Assembly (NCBI GenBank): GCA_022448245.1 | Contig: JAKVCO010000013.1 | Coordinates: forward strand, 45,046 to 109,045 | Length of the DNA stretch: 64,000 nt | From: Paracoccaceae bacterium | GTDB taxonomy: Bacteria; Pseudomonadota; Alphaproteobacteria; Rhodobacterales; Rhodobacteraceae | Reading direction: 5' to 3' | Part shown: in pieces, positions 21,388 through 29,617 of the stretch | Position numbering within the stretch: the stretch's first letter is position 1 | Layout of the letters: every line of letters starts with the position of its first letter | Made by a program: the position numbers and the translations under genes | The notes under the pieces: model-generated | What the model was told of the DNA's origin: nothing | The model's database searches: none | Seen by the model: only the letters and a program-made list of their open reading frames with translations

Positions 21388-22794
21388 ATGACAGACATAC
21401 TGATCGTTGACGACGAAAAGGACATCCGGGAGCTCATTTCGGATATTCTCGAGGATGAAGGCTACTCCACACGCCTCGCTGCGAACTCGGATGAGGCCAT
21501 GGGGCAGATCAACACGGCGCCGCCGGGGCTCTTGATCCTCGATATCTGGCTCAAGGACAGCCAGATGGACGGGATCGATATCCTGAAAGCTGTGAAACGC
21601 GATAATCCGGAAGTGCCGGTGGTCATCATTTCAGGCCACGGTAACATTGAGATCGCGGTGGCAGCGATAAAGCAGGGCGCCTACGACTTTATCGAGAAGC
21701 CCTTCAATATCGATCAGCTTCTGGTTGTAATCCGTCGGGCCATGGAGGCCTCCCGTCTGCGGCGTGAGAACATGCAGCTGAAGCGCCGCGATGGTTCGCA
21801 AGCTCAGATGTTGGGCGAGGGCGCGGCCTTTCGCTCGTTGAAGTCGCAACTGGATAAAGTGACGAAGTCGAACGGGCGCGTGATGCTCACGGGCCCTGCG
21901 GGCTGCGGGAAGGAAGTGGCAGCGCGCTATGTGCATGCGAACTCCGCCCGGGCGGATGCGCCGTTTGTGTCGGTCAATTGCGCGGCGATCGAGCCAGAGC
22001 GTATGGAGGAAGTCCTCTTTGGGCGCGAAACGCCGGAGCGTGGGGTAGAGAAAGGGCTGCTGGAACAGGCCCATGGCGGTGTGATCTTCTTTGATGAAGT
22101 GGGCGATATGCCTCTGGGCACGCAATCGAAAATCCTGCGCGTTTTGGTGGACCAAAGCTTCCAGCGCGTGGGTGGCGTCGACAAAGTGCGCGTAGATATC
22201 CGCGTAATTTCGAGCAGTAACAGGAACTTGCGCGAAGCGATTGATGCCGGAACCTTCCGGCAGGAGCTCTATCACCGCCTCAATGTGGTGCCGATCGCGA
22301 TGCCAACGCTGGAGGACCGCCGTGAGGATATCCCGATGTTGGCTAGCCACTTCATCGAGGAATTCAACAAGAGCCAAGGCCTGCCGCTGAGGCCGCTGTC
22401 TGACGAGGCGCAGGCGCTGCTTCAAACGATGGTGTGGCCGGGCAACGTGCGTCAGCTCAAGAACGTGATCGAGCGCGTGCTTATCCTTGGGCAAGGCACG
22501 GGACCGATCACGGCTGCTGATTTGCCGTCGAGCGAAGCGGCCCCCGAGGAAGACCGCGTTATCCTGTCCTCGTCGCTGGCAACGCTGTCGTTGCGCGAGG
22601 CGCGTGAGCTTTTCGAGAGGGAGTACCTTCTCACCCAGATCAACCGCTTTGGCGGCAACATCTCCCGCACGGCGAGCTTTGTTGGGATGGAGCGCAGCGC
22701 GCTGCACCGAAAGCTCAAGAGCTTGGGGGTGGTGACCACTAATAAATCAGGTGCCCGAGTGGCGCAGTTCGAAGGTGCTGAATCCGAAGGTTAA
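21388..22794 (+). CDS. ntrX: response regulator NtrX (GAFTGA-less)
   Basis: MTDILIVDDEKDIRELISDILEDEGY, AAA+ GPAGCGKEVAARYVH, C-terminal HTH; GAFTGA absent. Confidence 0.95.
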   Translation: MTDILIVDDEKDIRELISDILEDEGYSTRLAANSDEAMGQINTAPPGLLILDIWLKDSQMDGIDILKAVKRDNPEVPVVIISGHGNIEIAVAAIKQGAYDFIEKPFNIDQLLVVIRRAMEASRLRRENMQLKRRDGSQAQMLGEGAAFRSLKSQLDKVTKSNGRVMLTGPAGCGKEVAARYVHANSARADAPFVSVNCAAIEPERMEEVLFGRETPERGVEKGLLEQAHGGVIFFDEVGDMPLGTQSKILRVLVDQSFQRVGGVDKVRVDIRVISSSNRNLREAIDAGTFRQELYHRLNVVPIAMPTLEDRREDIPMLASHFIEEFNKSQGLPLRPLSDEAQALLQTMVWPGNVRQLKNVIERVLILGQGTGPITAADLPSSEAAPEEDRVILSSSLATLSLREARELFEREYLLTQINRFGGNISRTASFVGMERSALHRKLKSLGVVTTNKSGARVAQFEGAESEG

Positions 22795-22922
22795 CGGGTA
22801 AGAGGCGGCTGGCGTTTGCAGTCCAGTAACCTATCCTGCTGGAATAGCTTTGCCTAATCGCCTTACGGAGCCAATGATGCCGGGTAGACGCACCAAGACG
22901 GCGGGAGCCTTGGCACAAGCGC

Positions 22923-24443
22923 ATGTTCGGGCAACGCAAGGAACCACAGCCTCAGGATCAACTCCTCCGGGAAGTCCATCGCGTCGCAAAGATCGGCACC
23001 TGGGAAGTCACTGCCGACGAAGAACTTCTGTGGTCGGACGAAACGCTCGATCTGTTCGGGGTGCACCCTGACGCCTTCACTGGCTCCATAGACGAGTTCT
23101 TTGGGCTGGTTCACCCCGATGACATCGAACGCCTGCGGCGGCTTGAGGACTTCCAGGGGTCCGAGAGCGACTATTTCAAATCAGAGTATCGCATCGTCCG
23201 TTCAGACGGTGATGTCAGGCATATCCGTCAGACAGCCATCGTGCTGCGGGCAGGCGACGGCACGCCGCGCGGCTTTAGCGGTATGGTCCAAGACGTCTCC
23301 GAGCAAATCGAAACCGAGGCCCGGCTGCGTCAGGCCTAGAAGATGGAAACCATCGGTCAGCTGAGTGGCGGTGTTGCGCATGATTTCAACAACATCCTTG
23401 CGGCGATCATGGGTGCGGCCGAGCTTTTGCAGCACGAAGAGAAATACGACGCTGAGCTGATCGATAGCATCATTTCCTCCGCGCAGCGCGGGGGGGAGCT
23501 GACCCACAGGCTCCTGGCATTTGCCCGCAAGCAGCCGTTGCGCACCACGAAGGTGGACGTCGTGCAATCGGTGGAAAGCATCGCCTCAATGCTCGACCGG
23601 CTCACAGGGCCCGATATCCGGCTGGAGCTTGATATCTCTATGGGGACATGGCCGATCGAGGCGGATCCGGCGCGTTTGGAAGAGGCGCTCCTGAACCTTA
23701 CCGTCAATGCACGCGACGCCATTCAGGGGGCTGGCAAGATCATATTGTCCTGCCGGAACAGATCGCGGGTCAACCGAAACGGGTTCAGCCAGGATTTCGT
23801 TGAAATTGAGCTTAGCGACACCGGCGTTGGCATGACCGACGCGGTGCTTGAGCAAGCACGCGACCCGTTCTTTACGACCAAACCGGTGGGCAAGGGCACC
23901 GGGCTTGGCCTGTCGATGGTGGAAGGCTTCGTCAAACAATCAGGCGGGGAGATGCGTATCCAATCCCGCCCCGGCGCCGGCACAGATATCTGCCTTTTGA
24001 TGCCCAGAACCCGCCATGACGCGCAAATGGTCCAGCACAGCTCGGTCCATGTGGGGGCTGGCGACGGAGAGAGCGTCCTTGTCATCGAGGATGATGACGA
24101 TCTCGCAACCCTGCTTTTCAAGCAGCTCCAGGGGCTGAACTACCGCGTGACGCTCGCGAGCAACGGTCATTCCGCGCGTCAAGCTGCGCAAGAGCGCGGT
24201 GGTTTTGATGTCGTGCTCTCAGACGTGATGCTTGCAGATGGCGAGAGGGCCCCGCATGTCGTCGAAGACCTTCTGCGCCGCCACCCTAATACACGCGCGA
24301 TCTTCATGACCGGTTTCGCCTCTGACGAGCTTGCCAGCCTTAACACCGAGGCGATGAGTAGTTTCGTGCTCAGAAAGCCCTTCAACCTTGAGCAGCTGGC
24401 GCATTCGCTCCGACACGTGCTCAAGGTAACCCCCGCGGTCTAG
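22923..24443 (+). pseudogene. PAS-histidine kinase-REC hybrid sensor interrupted by in-frame TAG at 23337-23339
   Basis: ORFs 22923-23339 and 23343-24443 share frame; junction RLRQA[TAG][18 protein letters not shown] matches the conserved [23 protein letters not shown]. Confidence 0.85.
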
Positions 24444-24566
24444 GCCTTCGGCACCTGTGGTGTCTGGGGCGCGGTAAAGAACGCGAAAAACACGCCCCAT
24501 TGACCGACGCCCCCCAAAATGACAATGCTCCGCTTCTGAAACCGGGGCAGCCGCGAGCGCGACCGC

Positions 24567-25943
24567 ATGAAGGTAATCATCTGTGGGGCCGGGCAGGTGG
24601 GCTGGCAAATCGCCCGCCACCTGTCAGGAGAGAAAAACGACGTAACCGTCGTGGACCTCAACTCCGACCTGATCCGTCGAGCCACGGACAGTCTCGACGT
24701 GCAAGGCATCGCCGGGCACGCCTCTTATCCCGATATTCTGGAAAGAGCGGGCGCCGAAGACGCCGATATGGTCATTGCGGCGACGCATTCGGACGAGGTT
24801 AACATGGTGACCTGTCAGGTTGCCCACTCGATCTTTGAAGTGCCGCGTAAGATCGCGCGTTTGCGTGCTCAGTCCTATCTCGACGCGATCTACAGCGACA
24901 TCTACCGCCGCGATCACTTGCCCATCGATGTGGTGATCTCGCCCGAGAAGGAGGTGGCTGAGGCCGCACTGCGCCGGATCGCGGCACCTGCGGCCTTTGA
25001 TACGGAGCTTTTTCTAGGCGGGCGTGCCCAGCTTTTGGGGATCACGATCGACGATGTCTGCCCCGTGCTCGACACGCCGCTGCGTCAGCTGACCGAGCTC
25101 TTTTCTACGCTGCGCGCGAGGATCGTGGCCGTGCGGCGCGACAACAAGTTATTCGCGCCCGATGCCGACGATCAGCTCATGGAAGGCGATAGCTGCTATT
25201 TCATGTCCCATATCGAGGACGTGCCCCGCACGTTGGAGGTCTTTGGCAAGATCACCAAAAAGCAAGAGCGTATCGTCATCCTCGGCGGCGGTAACGTGGG
25301 TCTGCGCGTGGCCAAGGCGCTGGAGGCACGCACGGAACGCATCCGTGCCCGTGTCATCGAGAAAGACCGCGCCAATGCAGAACACGCCGCCGACGAGCTT
25401 GAGCGCACCATCGTGCTCCACGGTGACGGCCTCGACCGCGCGCTGATGGAGGAGGCGGGCATCCAGAGCGCCGATGCCCTCATGGCCATCACGGATGACG
25501 ATAAGACGAACCTTCTGGCGGCTGTGCGCGCTAAGCAGGCGGGTGCGTCCACATCAATCTGTTTGATCAATGACCCCACGCTCGTGCCGCTTCTCGATGC
25601 GCTCGACATCGATGCCTATATCAACCCGCGCGCCACGACAGTGTCCTCGATCCTTCGCCACATCCGCCATGGTCGCGTGAAGAGCGTCTATTCCATCGGC
25701 GATGCCGAGGCCGAGATGATCGAGGCGCAGGTTCTTTCGACCTCGCCCATCGCGGGCCGCAAGATCGAAGAGATCGACTTCCCCAAGGGCGTGCTCGTGG
25801 GGGCGATCCAGTCTGGCAACGAGGTGATCGTACCTTTAGCCTCCACCACGATCAAGGAAGGGGACGTGATCGCGATTTTCGCACTCACTCAGGACGTGCC
25901 AGAGGTGGAGCGGCTCCTGCAGGTCTCCATCGACTTCTTCTAG
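24567..25943 (+). CDS. trkA: Trk K+ uptake regulator TrkA
   Basis: MKVIICGAGQVGWQIARHLSGE; two RCK_N domains (VILGGGNVGLRVAKALE). Confidence 0.97.
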   Translation: MKVIICGAGQVGWQIARHLSGEKNDVTVVDLNSDLIRRATDSLDVQGIAGHASYPDILERAGAEDADMVIAATHSDEVNMVTCQVAHSIFEVPRKIARLRAQSYLDAIYSDIYRRDHLPIDVVISPEKEVAEAALRRIAAPAAFDTELFLGGRAQLLGITIDDVCPVLDTPLRQLTELFSTLRARIVAVRRDNKLFAPDADDQLMEGDSCYFMSHIEDVPRTLEVFGKITKKQERIVILGGGNVGLRVAKALEARTERIRARVIEKDRANAEHAADELERTIVLHGDGLDRALMEEAGIQSADALMAITDDDKTNLLAAVRAKQAGASTSICLINDPTLVPLLDALDIDAYINPRATTVSSILRHIRHGRVKSVYSIGDAEAEMIEAQVLSTSPIAGRKIEEIDFPKGVLVGAIQSGNEVIVPLASTTIKEGDVIAIFALTQDVPEVERLLQVSIDFF

Positions 25944-25949
25944 ATCGCC

Positions 25950-27464
25950 ATGCGCGCGTTTCTCTATTCGCTACCAATCCTTGTGGTGCTGTCGTGGTTC
26001 AGCGCTCTTCTGATGCTGTTGCCTGCGTCGGTGGCGCTTGAGGCCGGTGATCATGCAAGCGCGCGGGCGTTCTTTTACAACGCGATCCTCGTGGCGATCG
26101 TCACGGGCATGGTGGCCATCGTCACCCAGGGAAGGCGCGGTCCGCATCCGGTGCGCGCCCAGCTCTTGGCGTTGCTTGGGTCTTTCCTGTTGCTGCCGTT
26201 GATCTTCGCCATGCCGCTTCGCGAAAGCTTGGGCGATACCAGCTGGACGAATGCCTACTTTGAGATGGTCTCGGCCATGACGACAACGGGGATCAGCGTC
26301 TATACCGATCCGGGCCGATTGAGTGAGGCTGAGGAGATGTGGCGCGCCACGGTGGCCTGGGGCGGCGGTCTTTTGATGTGGTCGGCGGCTGTGGCGCTTT
26401 TCTCACCCATGGGGATCGGGGGCTATGAGGTGGCGCAACGACGCGGGCCTGTTGTGGGCCTCGGCGACCAACGCGGGCAGGAGCGCTTCGCGACGGAGCG
26501 TCTGATCCGCGCGGGCGGTGACCTCTTCCCGGTTTTCGCGGGGCTGACGCTGGCGCTTTTCGTGGCGCTGCTTGTGGCAGGTGATCCGCCGCTGACGGCT
26601 GCGGTGCACGCTATGTCCACCTTGGCCACGGCTGGTCTGTCACCGGTGGGCGGGGTAGAGAATGCCTCTTCGGGGCGCTTGGGCGAGCTGATGATCGCCG
26701 TCTTCTTTGTCTTCGCGCTGTCACGCCGGACCTTCGCGACGGGTATTCTTGGAGAGGGGTCGCGCGACATCCGTGTCGACCCCGAACTCAGGCTGGCACT
26801 GACGGTGGTGCTGATGGTCTCAATCGGGCTCTTCCTGCGTCACTACGTGGCCGCAACTCAGATTGACGAGACGGTGGGCTTTGTCTCAGCTTTGCGTGCG
26901 CTTTGGGGCACTTTCTTCACGGCGCTCTCGTTTCTGACGACCTCGGGCTACACCTCTGCCGACTGGCTCACTGCACGCGGTTGGTCGGGCATTGATGCGC
27001 CGGGGCTCTTGCTTATGGGGCTGGCGTTGATGGGCGGCGGCGTGGCGACGACGGCCGGCGGTGTGAAGCTTTTGCGGATGTACGCGCTCCTAAAACATGG
27101 TCAGCGCGAGATCGGGCGCCTTGTCTTTCCGAACTCCGTCGGTGGCGCAGGCCGTTTTGCGCGGCACCTGCGCCGTGAGGGTGCGTTCATTGCGTGGATC
27201 GTGTTCATGCTGCTGGCGCTGTCGCTTGCAGTGGTGATGTTGGCCTTGTCTGCCGCGAGCGTTAATTTCGAGGCCTCTATGGTCTTGTCGCTCGCAGCCC
27301 TCACAAACACGGGGCCGCTCGCCAGCTATGCCACGGCTGACCCGATCGAGGTTGCCGCACTTTCAGCTGGGGCGAAGTACGTTTTGGCCGCTGCGATGGC
27401 CGTGGGCCGTCTTGAGACGCTTGCAATCGTGGCCTTGCTGAACCCCGCTTTTTGGCGTCCGTAA
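25950..27464 (+). CDS. trkH: Trk K+ transporter membrane subunit TrkH
   Basis: EMVSAMTTTGISVYTD selectivity-filter-like segments; follows trkA. Confidence 0.93.
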   Translation: MRAFLYSLPILVVLSWFSALLMLLPASVALEAGDHASARAFFYNAILVAIVTGMVAIVTQGRRGPHPVRAQLLALLGSFLLLPLIFAMPLRESLGDTSWTNAYFEMVSAMTTTGISVYTDPGRLSEAEEMWRATVAWGGGLLMWSAAVALFSPMGIGGYEVAQRRGPVVGLGDQRGQERFATERLIRAGGDLFPVFAGLTLALFVALLVAGDPPLTAAVHAMSTLATAGLSPVGGVENASSGRLGELMIAVFFVFALSRRTFATGILGEGSRDIRVDPELRLALTVVLMVSIGLFLRHYVAATQIDETVGFVSALRALWGTFFTALSFLTTSGYTSADWLTARGWSGIDAPGLLLMGLALMGGGVATTAGGVKLLRMYALLKHGQREIGRLVFPNSVGGAGRFARHLRREGAFIAWIVFMLLALSLAVVMLALSAASVNFEASMVLSLAALTNTGPLASYATADPIEVAALSAGAKYVLAAAMAVGRLETLAIVALLNPAFWRP

Positions 27465-27645
27465 GCTGCCAAAAATTGCTCCGCAAAATGAAGCAAATGC
27501 CGCCGATCGAACATTTTTATCGCCAAGGGTTTGATTTGCGTCTGGAATCCTCGCCCGTGACGTGCATATGCTGGGGCGAACAAACCTGGTGAAGAGGATG
27601 CTCGGCGCCGGGAAAGTAGTTTTGAGACAGAGTAGGGCTGGGCCG

Positions 27646-27879
27646 ATGGCATCAGATAAACAAAACCTGCAGGACGCATTTCTGAACCACGTCCGTAAGA
27701 CAAAGGTGCCGGTGACGATCTTTCTCATCAACGGCGTGAAGCTTCAGGGCGTCATTACGTGGTTTGACAACTTCTGCGTTCTCCTGCGCCGCGATGGCCA
27801 GTCACAGCTTGTCTACAAGCACGCGATCTCCACGATCATGCCGTCGCAGCCGATCTCGCTTTATGACGGCGAGGAATAG
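27646..27879 (+). CDS. hfq: RNA chaperone Hfq
   Basis: [61 protein letters not shown]. Confidence 0.98.
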   Translation: MASDKQNLQDAFLNHVRKTKVPVTIFLINGVKLQGVITWFDNFCVLLRRDGQSQLVYKHAISTIMPSQPISLYDGEE

Positions 27880-27910
27880 GCCAAAGGCCATGCCGAACCG
27901 CGCTGAGAAA

Positions 27911-27935
27911 GCCGCCCGGGTTCGGGCGGCTTTTG
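27911..27935 (+). terminator. Rho-independent terminator after hfq
   Basis: GCCGCCCG-GGTT-CGGGCGGC-TTTT. Confidence 0.85.
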
Positions 27936-28084
27936 TTATTTTAAGACGCCGAGTGGCGGCAGCTAAGCGGGCCTTTGGGGCCAAGCGTTGATTGCCTGCC
28001 CCGTCTTCGCTAGGCAGGGAGCCCGCGGGATCGAGCCCGCACCTGTCGAAGATGGTTTCGGCCCAAACGTTAGATACGCCGTAG

Positions 28085-29368
28085 ATGAACGACTTTTACA
28101 CGACCGAGACGAAATCCACCCGCGCTTGGGTGCTGCACCCCGATATTCGGACGGATACCCAGCGCCGCTTACCCGAGCACGCTCTGGCCGAGGCCGTGTC
28201 GCTTGCGGTAGCGCTGCCTGACTTGGAGGTTGTGGGCTCTGATGTGGTGCGCCTGCCGAAGGCGCATCCGGGGATGCTCTTTGGGACAGGCAAGATCGAA
28301 GAGCTCGGCGCGATCTTCAAACGCGAAGAGGTGGAGCTGGTGCTGATCGACGGCCCCGTGTCGCCTGTTCAGCAACGCAATCTTGAGCGACAATGGAAAG
28401 TGAAGCTCCTCGACCGGACGGGCCTCATCCTGGAGATATTCTCGGACCGTGCGGCCACACGCGAAGGCGTGCTGCAGGTCGAGATGGCGCATCTGAGCTA
28501 TCAGCGAACGCGCCTCGTGCGGGCGTGGACCCACCTTGAACGTCAGCGCGGTGGCTTGGGCTTTGTGGGCGGCCCCGGTGAGACGCAGATCGAGGCCGAC
28601 CGCCGTGCGATTGATGAACAGCTGACGCGGCTAAAGCGCCAGCTCTCGAAGGTGGTAAAGACCCGTACACTGCACCGGTCCGCGCGTGCCAAAGTGCCCT
28701 ATCCGGTGGTGGCGCTCGTGGGCTACACGAACGCGGGTAAATCCACGCTCTTCAACCGTCTCACAGGCGCGGATGTCATGGCCAAAGACATGCTCTTTGC
28801 CACGCTCGACCCAACGATGCGGGCGGTTCAGCTGCCAGATGGGCTCGACGTGATCCTCTCCGACACGGTGGGCTTCATCTCTGACCTCCCGACGGAGCTT
28901 GTCGCCGCTTTTCGCGCGACGCTTGAAGAAGTCACGGCCGCTGATCTGATTCTGCATGTGCGCGATATCTCGCACCCGGAAACGGAGGAGCAGTCCGAGG
29001 ACGTGGCCGACATTCTGGGCTCCCTCGGGATCGGAGAAGGCATTCCGCAGCTTGAGGTCTGGAACAAGATTGACGGGCTCGACGCGGAGACGCTCGAACT
29101 GCGCCAAAATCAAGCCCAGCGGGAAGATACGATTTTCCTGACGTCTGCGCTGACCGGCGATGGGATGGAGGCGCTGCTCGAGGCGGTGTCCGAGAAGATT
29201 ACGCCGAAAAAGACCCGCGAGGTGGTGCATCTGTCCTTTGCGGATGGTCGCCGGCGCGCGTGGCTCTACGATCAAGGGGTGGTGGTGGAGGAGACGCCCG
29301 GCGAAGACGGTGCTGAGATCTCTGTCGAGTGGACAGCCACGCAATCGGCCCGCTACGCTAAGCTTTGA
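28085..29368 (+). CDS. hflX: GTPase HflX
   Basis: GPGETQIEADRR, VGYTNAGKSTLFNRL, DTVGFISDLP. Confidence 0.97.
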   Translation: MNDFYTTETKSTRAWVLHPDIRTDTQRRLPEHALAEAVSLAVALPDLEVVGSDVVRLPKAHPGMLFGTGKIEELGAIFKREEVELVLIDGPVSPVQQRNLERQWKVKLLDRTGLILEIFSDRAATREGVLQVEMAHLSYQRTRLVRAWTHLERQRGGLGFVGGPGETQIEADRRAIDEQLTRLKRQLSKVVKTRTLHRSARAKVPYPVVALVGYTNAGKSTLFNRLTGADVMAKDMLFATLDPTMRAVQLPDGLDVILSDTVGFISDLPTELVAAFRATLEEVTAADLILHVRDISHPETEEQSEDVADILGSLGIGEGIPQLEVWNKIDGLDAETLELRQNQAQREDTIFLTSALTGDGMEALLEAVSEKITPKKTREVVHLSFADGRRRAWLYDQGVVVEETPGEDGAEISVEWTATQSARYAKL

Positions 29369-29386
29369 GCCTGTTGGGAGGCGGAC

Positions 29387-29617
29387 ATGGAAGAGAAACG
29401 CAAAGACCTCGCCGGGGAACGGCAAAAGAAGCTGCTGCGCAAACTGGTGGAGGATCTGAGCTCTGAAGAGCCGGAGCTTTACTACCAGCCAACCTCCTAC
29501 ATCGCGCAGCTGCTGCACGAGCGGATCAAGACGGGCGGGCGCCTGTCGAAGGAAGATCGTGAGCTACTGACCACGCTCAGCGAGCGCGATATCGAGGTGC
29601 TGCTGAGCCTGCGCTAG
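29387..29617 (+). CDS. small conserved hypothetical (76 aa)
   Basis: Acidic/helical ORF immediately downstream of hflX. Confidence 0.55.
   Translation: MEEKRKDLAGERQKKLLRKLVEDLSSEEPELYYQPTSYIAQLLHERIKTGGRLSKEDRELLTTLSERDIEVLLSLR

Noticed and set aside
23337-23339. TAG as pyrrolysine, prompted by an MttB-family gene in the same window
   Set aside because: The MttB homolog itself has no internal TAG, no pylTSBCD-like genes are visible, and the kinase position is conserved Gln; a C to T nonsense mutation is far simpler.
15622-29368. dusB-ntrBC-ntrYX-trkAH-hfq-hflX as a new gene system
   Set aside because: This order is a well-known conserved alphaproteobacterial arrangement; only the disrupted hybrid kinase and the missing GAFTGA loops merit attention.
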